Part shown: positions 11,752 through 23,889 of the stretch, one piece after another
Position numbering within the stretch: the first letter of the stretch is position 1
Layout: each line of letters begins with the position of its first letter
DNA from: Vigna angularis
Taxonomy: Eukaryota > Streptophyta > Magnoliopsida > Fabales > Fabaceae
Direction of reading: 5' to 3'
Assembly (NCBI RefSeq): GCF_016808095.1
Contig: NC_068976.1
Location: 36,477,871-36,541,870 of the forward strand
DNA: 64,000 bases
Program-made: the position numbers and the translations under genes
The notes under the pieces: model-generated
The model's input: the letters and a program-made list of their open reading frames with translations, nothing else
The model's database searches: none
Told to the model about the DNA's origin: nothing

Positions 11752-14184
11752 TCAAGTTCCTTTTTCATAGTTGATGTTGTTATCCCACCAAGTCCTCAGC
11801 TGTTTCCTGTGCACTGTTTTTATACTTCCAAAATGCGGAGACTCTATCTCTATCATCTCCTTCTCTTTATAGCCTTTCACTACCCACAACTTGTTTTTGA
11901 TTCTCACAGGTGTACCAAGTTGGGGTCTTCCTTTCTTCCAGTCACTAGGAATTTTTCCTCCTCTTCCAATCTTCTCTCCTTTATGTACCTGAAACAACAA
12001 ATAATGGTTACCTATAACCTTGGGTTTTTCATCTTTATGGCTAGTCATGTGTGCATCTTCAAATGCAGCTTTATAACTAGCTTCTTCCTCCTTTGTTTGC
12101 CTCTCATCTTTAAAGACATCTACAACAACTCTCTCCTCTCGGTCCTGGAGCACCACTATACCTTCATTTACATCAATGATAGCTTTGGCCGTTTTCATAA
12201 ATGGTCTTCCAAGAATGATAGGTATCTTTTCTGTCTCCATCTTCATCACCACAAAGTCTGCCAAAAACTGGAGTTTGCCAACACAAACTATAACGTCCTC
12301 TGCAATCCCACATGGTTCCTTTGAAGATCCATCGGCCATTACTAACTTAACCTTTACAGGTTTCATATTAACATTGCCGATTTGCTCCAGTAAAGAGTAA
12401 GGTATCAAGTTAACACTTGAACCTAAATCAAGAAGAGCTTTTTTAATCCTTTTCTTCCCTATAGTACAAGGGATAGAAAAGCCTCCTGGATCTGCTGCTT
12501 TTGGAGGGAATGGCTCCTTTTTAACAGTTTTACACTTCTTTGTATCATCATCTCTATGCCTTTTCTTTGTAGCGACGTCTTTCTCAGGTTTGGTGTAAAC
12601 TGCAATTTGTTGTAAAATCTGCTCCCAAGGTGCATCATTATCTACCATATTGAATAATTCAGTGAAATCTAGTTGATTCTCATGATTCATTGGAAAAGGA
12701 AAACTATTCTTGCTCTCTATTTCTCTTTTCTCTTCTGTTTCTCCTTTGTCTAACTCAACTATCTCCTCATTTGTGCTCTCCACCACTCTATATTCTTCTC
12801 TGGGGTTAACCTCAGTATTAGCCCCAAAATTTTTGTTAGGCTTTTCTTCCACTTGCTTTGTAATCTGACCCATCTGAATCTCCAAATTTTGTATAGCAGC
12901 TTTAGTGCTCTTTTGGGTAGACTCAGTTTTCTATATAAATTGATTCACAATTTCTTCCATCTTTGTAAACCTTTCGTTAAATGAAGCAAATTGTTGCCAT
13001 AGAGTTGGTTGTTGCTGTTTGAATTGACCATTTTGTCCAGCCTGCCCATTCTGCCCTTGACCAATGCTTGGGTGTGGTTTCCACCCTTGATTGAAGTTCC
13101 CTTGACGGTATGGAAACTGGTTGGCCATAAAGTTCACATATTCCAAAGCTTCTGTTAGAAAGGCACATGACCATTTATGTGGTCACCTCCACATAATTCG
13201 CACAACTGAGATTGTACCTGTGCAGTAGTCTTCAACTCTTTAGGCAATTGTGCAAGTGTTTTTGTAAGAGCTTCCAGTTGTTGAGTTAGAATTTTATTTT
13301 GTGCTAGCAAGGCATCATGCGTTTGTAATTGAAGAACTCCTTTTTGTTGCAGCGGAGCTCCTCTTTCATTGTTGAGCTCATTATCACTTGTAGCCATATT
13401 TTCAATAATTTCTTTTGCTTCCTCTGGAGTTTTCCATTTGATGTTTCCTCATGCTGAGGCATCAAGCATCATCTTGGTTTGTGAACCAAGCCCTCCAAAG
13501 AAGGTAAGGACTACTTCCTCTTCTTCAAAGCCATGCGTGGGTGTTTTTCGTAGCAAGCTTTTGTATCTATCCCATGCATGCCCCAGTGATTCTTCCATGC
13601 CCTGCCTGAATGAAGAAATCTCTTGCTTGCCTTTAGTCACCTTTGATTGTGGGAAGTACTTGTTTAAAAACTTCGTTACCACTGCTTCCCATTCTGTGAA
13701 ACTTCCTTCTGGGAAAGAATTTAACCAAAGCTTAGCATTGCCTCCTAATCAGAAAGGAAACAAGCTAAGTTTGATCGCTTCATCTGGCACCCCATTGATT
13801 TTGACTGTGTTGCAAATCTCATTAAATGTAGTGAGGTGCTCATATGGGCTTTCATGAGATAACCCATTGAATTGATTGCTCTGTACCAGTTGGATCAACG
13901 CTGGTTTGACATCCATATTAGCTGCATTGACTCTAGGTCTAGCTATACTGTTAAAGTGCTGAGGTCCAACTATATTGGTGTAATCGGCAAGAGTTCTTCT
14001 TTTATTATTGTTCTCCATATTTTCTGTGCTATGGTCAGAACCCTGTGGTGATGGTTGCAACAGAGTTTCCGGAGAAGGAAAGAGTTCTCTAGATGTTCTG
14101 ATTCTTCTCCTCCTTCTACTCTCGTCCAAACCTTCAAGAAGAGGTTCTACAATTATCTTGCTCCTAGTTCGAATTGCCTCCTAC
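11752..14184 (-). pseudogene. gag-pro: gag-protease of E2, broken
   Basis: Colinear with the intact E5 gene, read right to left. The ATG at the usual place (about 14184) is followed at once by TAG. The capsid-type gag domain is split by a TGA at about 13748 and another near 13449. A one-base deletion disrupts the zinc-knuckle region near 13170. A TAG at about 12930 replaces Gln. The C-terminal 378 codons (12885-11752) are open and carry the retropepsin-like domain: LLDLGSSVNLIPYSLLEQ and IIILGRPFMKTA-type motifs, with the Asp present. Because the protease part is intact but gag is not, the copy is dead for particle assembly. Confidence 0.85.
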
Positions 14185-14385
14185 ATACACAAGAACACAA
14201 AACCCTAGAATTTTTGGTTAGCACAAAAAGATATAGGAGAAGATAAAATAAAAACAGAAATAAAATAAAATAAAATAAAATAAAATAAAAATAGAAAAAA
14301 TAAAAACAGAAAAATAAAAACAGAAATTCAAAATTAAAGTCAAAGATAATCAATAATCACACAAATTAACCAGTTAATGCACAAG

Positions 14386-14403
14386 TTCCCGGCAACGGCG
14401 CCA
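14386..14403 (-). other. Primer binding site of E2 (tRNA-Asp type)
   Basis: Minus strand TGGCGCCGTTGCCGGGAA, next to the 5' LTR end at 14410. It matches the Athila-type consensus except near its 3' end. Confidence 0.75.
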
Positions 14404-15100
14404 AAAACTTGATGGACAAATTTATGAACACCGAAATACGGCGTCACAAACTTATTTTACAATCGGCAAGTATGACCGAATCGTTTCAAGTAATAAACTT
14501 GGTAAGACCAAGTATCGTTCTCCCAAAGGACTCATGGCCTAGTTTAGTTATGTGATTCGTTGATTAGCTAAGACTTAAGAACAAAATAATTGGATTTTAA
14601 TATGCAAAAGATGAAAATAAACATGTATGCATGAGGGTGATCAATGGCTAAAACAAAATACAAATACTTTCAACGGAATATATGGATGAGTATGTTGTTG
14701 GGGTTCATCAATTTCATCTTATCCACTCTCATATATTTTAGGAATTCAACATTCAATTCATCATTGTTAATGCCACTCTCTAAATTACCTTTCAAGAAAG
14801 CTTCTCCCTAATTACGAGTTCATACGATTCCTAACATCCTTAATAATTAGTTTATTCAGCGCAGGAGCTTAACGGCAACCAATATACTATTTGTTAGCAA
14901 AATGATGAAGATGAAGTTTTGATGATGTCCAAATCAAGTCAAGAAGAAATCAAGATTCAAGATGTTATGAAGACTTGTATTGCTATGGAAAGCTTTTGTA
15001 ATAATTGTTGTTTAGTGTCTAGGACTTAGATTTTTAGTGGTTTTGATTCCATGTAATTTTACATTATATAATTAATGTCCAGAGTCAAAATCGCACTGTT

Positions 15101-15422
15101 TTAATCGATTAAAACAAGTTTTAATCGATTACAACGAGGCTAACACTGAATACCCATTTGTCTCTGGAATAATCGATTAATGCTTGTCATAATCGATTAG
15201 CTAATCGATTATACCTAAGATTAATCGATTAAATATAGCCGTTGGGGGTTTCATAGTTGAAAACTAGCCATTGCACTGTAATAATCGATTAAGGCTTATA
15301 ATAATCGATTATGTAATCGAGTATTCCTGAGAATAATCTATTAAACATAGCCGTTGGAGGTTTCAGATTTGAAGAACTAGCCGTTGTACTCATTTTAATC
15401 GATTAAGACTTGTTTTAATCGA
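15101..15422 (+). repeat. Palindrome array in S1 upstream of its TATA box
   Basis: About ten exact AATCGATT cores (near 15101, 15121, 15171, 15191, 15203, 15222, 15283, 15303, 15392, 15412) plus two decayed ones. They sit in a roughly 110-120 bp unit repeated twice ('agccgttgg.ggtttca' marks both units). The ten-mer TAATCGATTA is its own reverse complement. Confidence 0.8.
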
Positions 15423-15476
15423 TTAAATACGTGAGAAAGGCTGAAAACGAAGAATGGAAGAGCCTTTGGATGAGTC

Positions 15477-15484
15477 TATAAATA
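15477..15484 (+). promoter_or_regulatory. TATA box of S1
   Basis: TATAAATA, centred in the inverted repeat GAGTCTAT / ATAGACTC, about 55 bp after the palindrome array. Position and sequence fit the LTR U3 promoter. Confidence 0.65.
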
Positions 15485-16910
15485 GACTCTCATTTCCTCT
15501 CAAGTAAAAACACAGAAACTCTTCCCTTGTGCTCAAATACTCAAAAATTCTTGAGACTTGTGTGTTCTTGTTCGGCTTGTGAAACTCGTGTCGGTGGAGC
15601 TGGTGAAGTGCTGCTACGATGACAGAGGAAATAGCCGGTTCATCCTTGGTGTGTCTAAGGAGGTGTTCGGAAGAGAATCATCCTTCGTGAAGTATTCGGA
15701 GGAGGTGTTCATCCTTCGTGAAGTATTCGGAGGAGGTGTTCATCCTTTGTGAAGACTCAAAGGAGGTGTAGGTTCATCTCCTGTGGTATCAAGAGAGGTA
15801 TTTTCTAAACTCTTACAAATTGTTTCTTTGTGATTGTAATTTGTAATTGTTTTGTGATTAGTGAATTGTTTATCTTGCTTTGAGATAAACGACTGGACGT
15901 AGGATTGGTAAGATCCGAACCAGGATAAAATCATCTGTGCAAATTTCTCTCAACCTTACTCTATTTAATTGTTATTATTAATTGCTAAGTAAGTTTAATT
16001 GAGTAGAAATTAAAAGGCACACGTTCGTATTAAAAACCCTCTTGGTTTGTTATTCCACGCTAACCATTCCGCTGCAGCCGATTCTGACACTATTGGGAGA
16101 AATTCCCCAGATCTAGACTTCCCCGTACGTTTCCGTATCGACAAAATCAATAATCATGCAGTGAATGAGTTAAACAAAGCAAGCATTGAGCAAAGAAGGA
16201 AAACCCTAACTAATGATGAAAGAAAGCATAGGTCTTAAATGTAAGATGTAAAAACAAATTCCATATATGAGAGTTTCATCAGACTACATTGATTCCCCAA
16301 CAAAAATACAAGATTTAGTTCACCATATTCATGGTGAAACTAGATGAATAATAATGAAAGATAAAACCCTAGAAAGGTGAAGAGGTAGCCTGAGCATCCA
16401 AGATCCTCCTTCAAAGGGGTGGAAGAGAGAGTGTTTGCTTCGTCCCAGCCAAAGATCCAAACCCTAGGAAACCCTAAAGCTTATATACTATTCGTAAATT
16501 ATAGAAAAATTAGGCCTAAGCCCATAAAAGTGCCGCTCAGCGGTAAAGTACCGCTCAGTGGTAAGTGCGCGAGCTCGGTTCTTCCCCTCAGCGGCCATTT
16601 TGCCCCTCAGCAGATCCAACGTGACTTCCTGAGTGCCGCTCAGCGGTAAACTGCCGCTGAGCGGTAGTTGCGACTCCTCCTTTTGCACTTTTTGATGTTT
16701 TTTCTGATTCCATCTCTCTCCTTCTTCACTTCTTTCACCACATTCACCTTAAAACCTGCACAAAAACACTGAAATCAAGTATAAACCTGTCCAGCTCTCT
16801 TATTTCTGAAAATATGAATAAAAGCATGATTTCAAGCTAGTTTCTAAGTATAAAGGTTGCTTTTAGTATCAATTTTAAGCATAAAAATAACAGTTTTTCA
16901 ACTGTTATCA

Positions 16911-17614
16911 GTGTGATATGAACATCAACCATGAAGATGGAACATGAGCTTTATTGGGTCAAGCTAGTTACGTTAAAAGATCGCTTGTTGGAAGACATTC
17001 CAGTGATTTGAGGACAATTGTTCTTTTGTTTTTATTTTTGTTTTGTAAATTTGGACATTACTTCTGTAAATTTTTGTGTATAGCACCTACTGAAGGATGC
17101 TAGGTGGTTAAGTATCTACTGAAAGATACTAGGTTTGACACCTACTGATGGGTGTTGGTGGATGTTTGGGTCAGGCTCGTGACGTTAAACAAGCGCTACC
17201 TGGGAGGCAACCTAGTTGATTGATTATATTTTTGTTGTTTTTTCTACTTTAGTTGCATAATAGGGATTTAGATGCATGAGTGATCTGAGAATTTAATTGC
17301 AGGGAGCAAGTGAGGGGCATGAGTAGGTGGCACCTAGGTTAAGCTAGGAAGAAGAAGAGCACTTCACGAAAGCGCTGCTGAGCGGTAGTGTCACAGATTG
17401 GGCTTAGGTTGCCCCTTAGCGGAACCCGAGCCCATTAGGGTATTTTTATACCCTAAGTCGCGCCTTGGCCTCTTTTTTCAGATTCTTCTCTGCACACCCA
17501 CTCCTAAACACTTTTCCAAAGGTTCTCCACATTTTTCCTTTCATTCCTCTTGAGAAAATCTCCTTTCCACTCACTTTCTCACTAGTTTTCCATTTAAGTT
17601 TGGGGTTAGGACTT
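16911..17614 (+). other. E1 end of gag-protease and inter-ORF region
   Basis: After the TSD copy gtgtg, 16916-16947 holds the last codons of the E1 gag-protease frame with its TGA at 16945-16947. The rest is non-coding and colinear with 33630-34290 of E5. It contains three constant-loop hairpins (17081-17102, 17111-17130, 17138-17155) and a slightly decayed CTGGGAGGCAACC hairpin (17200-17215). It ends in gactt (17610-17614), the left TSD of E3. Confidence 0.82.
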
Positions 17615-17823
17615 TGATAACAGTTGAAAAACTGTTATTTTCATGCTTAAAATTGATATGAAAAGCAACCTTTATGATTGAAATCTTTGTCATGAGTTTA
17701 ATTGAAGTTTTTACTTATCTTGAAAAGAGAATTTTTGAATGAGTGAACCATTGTACAAATTGGTAGAAGATTGAGTTACATTTTGTTTGCTTGAGGACAA
17801 GCAAAGTTCTAAGTTTGGGGTTG
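17615..17823 (+). repeat. LTR start remnant fused to a 3' internal end
   Basis: 17615 to about 17679 is the first ~65 bp of the LTR (TGATAACAGTTG...). It then jumps, at a short shared GATTGAAATC-like stretch, to sequence that looks identical to 23746-23889, including the polypurine tract (17811-17823). The body of an element is deleted between the two. Confidence 0.75.
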
Positions 17824-20316
17824 TGATAACAGTTGAAAAACTGTTATTTTCATGCTTAAATTTGATACTAAAAGTAACCATTAACACTTAGAAACTAGCT
17901 TGAAATCATGCTTTTGGTTATATTTTTAGAAATAAGAGAGCTGGACAGGTTTATGCTTGATTTCAGTGTTTTATGCAGGTTTTAAGGTGAATTTGGTGAA
18001 AGAAGTGAAGAAGGATAGGAATGGAATCAGAAAAGACATTAAAAAGTGCAAAAGGAGAAGCCGCAACCACCGCTCAACGGCAGTTTACCGCTGAGCGGCA
18101 CTCAGAAACCCACGTTGGCTCCGCTGAAGGGTGCAAAGGCCGCTGAGGGGAGGAAACCAACTTATGCACTTACCGCTGAGCGGTAGTTTACCGCTGAGCA
18201 GCATTATTTTGGGCTTGGGACTAATTTTCTGTAATTTTACGAATAGAATATAAGCTTTAGGTGTTCCTAGGGTTTGTATCTTTGGCTGGGAGGAAGCAGA
18301 AACACACTTTTCACCCCTTGGGGGTAGATTGGGAGATGGTGACAGCAATCCTCTTCTCTTTCTAGGGTTTTTTGATGACAAATTTATGAACACCGAAATA
18401 CGGCGCCACAAACTTGTTTAACAATCGGGAAGTGTGACCGAATCGTTTCAAGTAATAAACTCGGTAACACCAAGTATCGTTCTCCCAAAGGACTCACGGC
18501 CTAGTTTAGTTATGTGATTCGTTGATTATTTAAGACTTAAGAACGAAATAAGTGGAGTTTAATATGCAAAACAGAAAATAAAAATGTATGCATGAATTTG
18601 ATCAATGGCTAAAACAAAATAAAAACACTTCAATGGAATATATGGATGAGTATGTTGTTGGGGTTATCAATTTCATCTTATCCACTCTCATATACTTTAG
18701 GAATTCAACATTCTTTTCATCATTGTTAATGCCACTCTCTAAATTACCTTGCAAGAAGGCCTATCCCTAATTACGAGTTCATATGATTCTTAGCATTCCT
18801 AATAATTAGTTCTTTTAGTGCAGGAGCTTAACGGCAACCAATATACTATTGGGAGAAATTCCCCGGATCTAGACTTCCCCGTACGTTCCCGTATCGACAA
18901 AATCACTAATCATGCATTGAATGAGTTAAACAAAGTAAGCATTGAGCAAAGAGGAAAAACCCTAACTAATGATGAAAGAAAGCATAGGTCTTAAATATAA
19001 GATGTAAAAACAAATTCCATATATGAGAGTTTCACAAGACTACATTGATTCCCCAACAACAATACAAGGTTTAGTTCACCATATTCATGGTGAAACTAGA
19101 TGAATAATAATGAAAGAATGAAAGATAAAACCCTAGAAAGGTGAAGAGGTAGCCTGAGCATCCAAGATCCTCCTTCAAAGGGGTGGAAGAGAGAGTGTTA
19201 GCTTCGTTTCTGCCAAAGATACAAACCCTAGGACGTCCTAAAGCTTATATACTATTCTAAAATTACAGAAAATTTAGGCCCAAGCCCATAAGTGTCTCCC
19301 TGAGTGCCATTTTGCACCTCAGCGGATCCCCCGTGACCTCCTGAGTGCCGCTCAGCGGTAAACTGCCGTTGAGCGGCAGTTGCGGCTTCTCCTTTTGCAC
19401 TTTTTGATGTCTTTTATGATTCCATCTCTCTCCTTCTTCACTTCTTTCACTAAATTCACCTTAAAACCTTCACAAAAACACTGAAATCAAGCATAAACCT
19501 GTCCAGCTCTCTTATTTCGGAAAATATGAACAAAAGCATGATTTCAAGCTAGTTTCTAAGGGTTAAAGGTTGCTTTTAGTATCAATTTCTAGTTTCACCA
19601 TGAATATGGTGAACTAAACCTTGTATTGTTGTTGGGGAATCAATGTAGTCTTTTGAAACTCTCATATATGGAATTTGTTTTAACATCTTACTTTAAGACT
19701 TATGCTTTCTTTCATCATTAGTTAGGGATTTTCTTCTTTGCTTAATGCTTGCTTTGTTTAACTCATTCATTGCCATGATCATTGATTTTGTCGATATGGG
19801 AACGAACGGGGAAGTCTAGATCCGGGGAATTTCTCCCAACAGCATATTGGTTGCCTTTAAGCTCCTGCACTTCAGAACTAATTACTAGGATTGCTAGGAA
19901 TTGTATGAACTCGTAATTAAGGATAGGCCTTCTTGACAAGGTAATTTAGAGAGTGGCATTAACATTGATGAAAAGATTGATGAATTCCTAAAGTATATGA
20001 GAGTGGATAAGATGAAATTGATAACCCCAATAACATACTCATCCATATAATTCATTACGTGTTTGTTTTACTCTTTTTGCCATTGATCACATTCATGCAT
20101 ACATGTTTAATTACTGTCTTTTGCATTAAAAACCTACAATCAATTGTTCACAAGTCTTAAATAATCAACAAATCAGATAACTAACTAGGCCGTGAGTCCT
20201 TTGGGAAAACGATACTTGGTCTTACCTAGTTTTATTACTTGAAACGATTCGGTCACACTTGCCGATTGTTAAACAAGTTTGTGGCGCCGTTTTCGGTGTT
20301 CATAAATTTGTCATCA
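17824..20316 (+). repeat. LTR of E3, interrupted by S2
   Basis: LTR halves 17824-18372 and 19590-20316 flank an inverted LTR. Compared with 23890-25417, about 30 bp of LTR sequence ('ctatctcttccattc...gttcat') is missing at the interruption. Confidence 0.8.
18373..19589 (-). repeat. S2: solo LTR, inverted, clipped at its inner end
   Basis: Reverse complement of the Athila-type LTR, beginning with TGATGACAAATTTATG (the LTR end on the minus strand). It stops about 40 bp before the expected ...ACTGTTATCA end. No internal region and no clean TSD, so it was a solo LTR with a later deletion at its right border. Confidence 0.75.
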
Positions 20317-20322
20317 AGTTTT

Positions 20323-20340
20323 TGGCGCCGTTGTCGGGGA
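20323..20340 (+). other. Primer binding site of the deletion derivative
   Basis: TGGCGCCGTTGTCGGGGA, six bases after the LTR end at 20316. Confidence 0.75.
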
Positions 20341-20593
20341 CTCGTGGTTTAACTAGTTTATTTGTTTGATTATTGATTATCTTTGACTTGTTTTTGAATT
20401 TTTAATTTAAATTTCGAATTTTTATTTTCTGTTTATATTTTTTCAGTTTTTATTTTATTTTATTTTTTTGTTATTATTTTATTTTATTTTTCTGTTTTTA
20501 TTTTTCTATTTTATGTTTTTATTTTATCTTCTTATCTCTGATCTTATATCTTCTTTTATATCTTTTTGTGCTAACAATTGTTTTTAGGGTTTT

Positions 20594-21974
20594 GTGCCTA
20601 ATGTCTGCGGAATACAATTTGGTCAAGAATTTAACTATATGGGCACTCAATTCTACCAAAGTAATCTCAACCACTGGTGGGAACCTCACTCAAGCATGGA
20701 TCAAAGCCAATTTTGGCAAGCTGTCGAACAATTTAAGAACCAACCACAACAAGAATGGCAGCAACAAAGCTTTAAAATCAACAAAGGGAAGCAAGAGATC
20801 TCTTCATTTAGACAAGGCATGGAGGAAACACTAGGTCACGCATGGGACAGGTACAAAAGCCTATTAAGAAAGACTCCCACGCATGGATTTGACGAAGGAG
20901 AAGTAGTCTTAATCTTCCTTGGAGGTCTTGGTTCACAAACCATGATGATGCTTGACGCCTCAGCTGGAGGCAATATCAAATGGAAGACTCTAGAGGAAGC
21001 CACAGAAATAATTGAAAACATGACTACTAATGATAATAAGTGGAACAGTGAAAGAGGAGCTCCTATTCAACAAAAAGGAGTTCTACAGTTACAATCCAAT
21101 TATGCCTTGATAGCTCAGAACAAGTTAATAACTCAACAATTGGAGAATCTCACAAAGATACTTGAACAACTGCCAAAAGAGTTAAAGACTGTTGCACAGG
21201 TTCAATCACAGTTGTGTGAATTATGTAGAGGATGTTAACTTCACTGCCAATCAATTTCCATACAGTCAGGAGAATTTCAATCAAGGGTGGAAACCACACC
21301 CAAGTATTGGTCAAGGACAAAGTGGTCAAGCTGGACAATCAGGGCAATTTAACAAGCAACAACAACAACCAACCTTATGGAAACAGATTTCTATACTTAA
21401 TGAAAGATCAATAAGGATGGAAGAAACTCTTCAGCAATTTATACAGAAAACTGAATCTTCTCAAAAGAGGAATAAAGCTGCTATTAAGAACTTGAAGATT
21501 CAAATGGGGCAGATTACCAAGCAGTTGGAAGAAAGGCCTGACACGGATTTTGGGGCTAATACTGAGGTTAACCCCAGGGAAGAGTGGCAAGTGCTAGTGA
21601 GTGTAAATGTTGAAAAAGTTGAGTTGGAAAAAGAAGAAAGAAAAGAGAAAGAAGAAGAGAAAATTTGTGTGAAGAAAAAGAAAGTGAGAGAAAAGAAAAA
21701 GAGGACGAGAGAAAAAAAGAAAGAATCATATGAAAAACCTCGTCCCCATCCAAAGAAGTATCATAGGAAGAAGGAATTTGAGCGCTTTATGCAAATCTTC
21801 AAGAAATTGGAGATTAAAGTTCCTATGATTGAGACATTGCAACAGGTTCCTGGTTTGATCAAATTTCTGAAGAAGTTCAATAGAAAGAAGAAAAAGAAGA
21901 AAGAACATGAGCTTTATTGGGTCAAGCTAGTGACGTTAAAAGAGCGCTTGCTGGGAGGCAACCCAGTGATTTAA
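20594..21974 (+). pseudogene. gag: Chimeric, deleted gag of the E3 derivative
   Basis: The usual N-terminal gag part is replaced by a stretch (20594-20770) rich in Gln, Asn, Trp and Phe that resembles the region after the zinc knuckle rather than the capsid start. The frame then joins normal gag at KGKQEISSF and runs to 21238. The zinc knuckle is cut (CELC kept, the rest lost), with a frame change. The second part (21192-21974) runs through the Gly/Gln-rich segment into a Lys/Glu tract. It ends where the protease should begin, jumping straight into the post-gag non-coding sequence. No protease remains. It cannot give functional Gag; it may be a packaged passenger or a relic. Confidence 0.75.
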
Positions 21975-23889
21975 GAACTTTTAATTTTTGGTTTGGTGAT
22001 GTAATTTTGAACTTTTGGGTATTTTTGTTTTTGTTATAAGTTTGTTACAGGGTTTACATCTACTGATGGATGTTAGGCGGAAAAGTATATACTGAAGGAC
22101 ACTATGTTTGTATACACCTACTGATGGGTGTTGGTAAGAAAGATTTGTACCTACTGATGGGTGTTGGTGGATTTTGGGTCAGGCTCGTGATGTTAAACAA
22201 GCGCTACCTGGGAGGCAACCCAGTTGATTGATTTTTCTGTATTTTTTGTTTTGATCCTGCTTTAGTTGCATAATAGGGTTGTGCATGAGTGATCTGAAAA
22301 TTTTATTACAGGGAGTCAGTGAGGGGTATGTTTAGGACGCATTTAGGTTAAGCTAAGGAGAAGGAGAGCACTTCTCGTAAATGCCGCTGAGCGGCAAACT
22401 ACCCCTGAGCGGTAGTGTCGCAGAAGGGGCTTAGGTTGCCCCTCAGCGGAACCCGAGCCCATTAGGGGTATTTTTATACCCTAAGTTGCGCCTTGGCCTC
22501 TCCTTTTAGATTTTTCTCTGCACACACACTCCTACATACTTTTCCAAGGTTTTCTACAACTTTTCTTTCACCACTTTTGAGAAAATTTCTTTTCCACTCA
22601 CTTTCTTACTTGTTGTTCATCTAAGTTTGGCGTTGGGAGAGAGCATCATTGATGGGGCTGAGTTTTTCAAAGCACTAAAGCAGGATTTGTATTATTTATT
22701 TATTTGTTTTTGTTTAGGGTTTGATGTACTCAATTGGAAACTTTATCTGTTATGATGGTTTGCTTATGATTGTGAATGTTTGATAAGTAATGCTTGAATG
22801 ATGCTTTGATATAGATTGATGTTGAGATGTGCACATTACATGCTTATACAGGTGGTTCACATGCTTTGTGAACAAATGCAAGTTATTATGATTGTGATTG
22901 TGATATTAAGCAGGATGTGTATGTTAAATGTGAATGAGCTTATATGTGAGGTTTTGAGCTCCAGAGTTATTACTTTGAGTGTTATTACTTTGGAAGCATG
23001 AATAACTTTGCCTAGGTTTTCTATGATTGGATTACTTGCTTGTTTGCATTATATGATCAAGGCCATTTGTTGGAAACCCTTATATTAGCCAAATTGCATG
23101 AAATAAGCCACCAAAAGAGAACACTAGGTGTTCTATCATTTGAACCCTTAGCATTGAACATAAATTTAAAACCCTTGTTGAAAGCTTTACCTTCAGTTAA
23201 GTAGAAAATATTTTGTGGTATGGACAAATGTTCAAGTTTGGGGTTGTTGGAAAATAGAAAGGGAATTTGAAAGCATTGAGCTAAGAGCTAAGAATTAAGT
23301 ATGTGAAAAGAGAAAGAAAAAAAAAGAGAAAGAAAAGAAAAGAAAAAGCAAAGCTCAATGCAAAGGAAAGTTGGGAAAAGTAAGAATGATTGTGTGTATA
23401 TAATTCTCTTAACTCAAGGGTTTTCCCATCTAGAAAAACCAATTTTCTTGTTAGCCCAGCCACATTATAAGCCATGAAAAAGTCCTTGTGATGATGCTTG
23501 CTTGTAAGTGTTTTTTATTGTGGTTAAATGAAAGGCAAACTTGATTCATGTGACATTGTGATATTAGAGTGAATGAGTGAATACCTTTTATACACTTGTG
23601 TTTGAGAGAAACACTTTACCTAGTGAGGAAATATTCCATGAGCACATGAACATCCATGCTTAGTTGATTGATCATTCATGAAAAATAGCATTTGTTGGAT
23701 ATTAAGTGATTTTGTGAACACCCAAAGCATGTGCATGTCTTGATTGAAATCTTTGTCATGAGTTTAATTGAAGTTTTTACTTATCTTGAAAAGAGAATTT
23801 TTGAATGAGTGAACCATTGTACAAATTGGTAGAAGATTGAGTTACATTTTGTTTGCTTGAGGACAAGCAAAGTTCTAAGTTTGGGGTTG
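21975..23889 (+). other. Non-coding inter-ORF and tail region of the derivative; ORF2 deleted
   Basis: CTGGGAGGCAACCCAG hairpins lie at 21951-21966 and 22208-22223. Constant-loop hairpins lie at 22056-22073 (ACATC/GATGT) and 22114-22131 (ACACC/GGTGT). Near 22650-22700 the sequence passes from the pre-ORF2 region directly into the post-ORF2 tail, so ORF2 and its intron-like segment are missing. It ends in the polypurine tract (23877-23889). Confidence 0.75.

Larger units (their letters stand above)
14892..16089 (+). repeat. S1: solo LTR, copia-like (SIRE/Maximus type suspected)
   Basis: Starts TGTTAGCAAAATGATG and ends ...GATTCTGACA, flanked by ctatt at 14887-14891 and 16090-16094; the uninterrupted sequence (...atactattgggag...) is seen in sister LTRs. 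1198 bp, with no internal region or second LTR, so a solo LTR left by recombination. It carries an array of TAATCGATTA palindromes and a clear TATA box. The copia assignment rests on general look only. The short ORF at 15558-15752 is not supported. Confidence 0.88.
6869..16910 (-). mobile_element. E2: complete non-autonomous Athila-type element, TSD gtgtg
   Basis: Bounded by gtgtg at 6864-6868 and 16911-16915. On the minus strand: 5' LTR (14410-16910, interrupted by S1), primer site (14386-14403), gag-protease pseudogene, inter-ORF region, intron-like segment, ORF2 with one stop, 3' tail, polypurine tract (8157-8169) and 3' LTR (6869-8156). Without S1 it is about 8.8 kb. Same family as E1 and E5. 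Confidence 0.92.
14410..16910 (-). repeat. 5' LTR of E2, interrupted by solo LTR S1
   Basis: Same family as 6869-8156. Removing S1 and one ctatt copy leaves about 1298 bp. It differs from its partner by scattered substitutions and a short extra CCGCTCAGCGG-type unit near 16530-16560, so E2 is older than E5. Confidence 0.9.

Noticed and set aside
15558..15752. 64-residue ORF in solo LTR S1
   Set aside because: Lies after the LTR TATA box in the untranslated part, contains short direct repeats and has no homologue I recognise.
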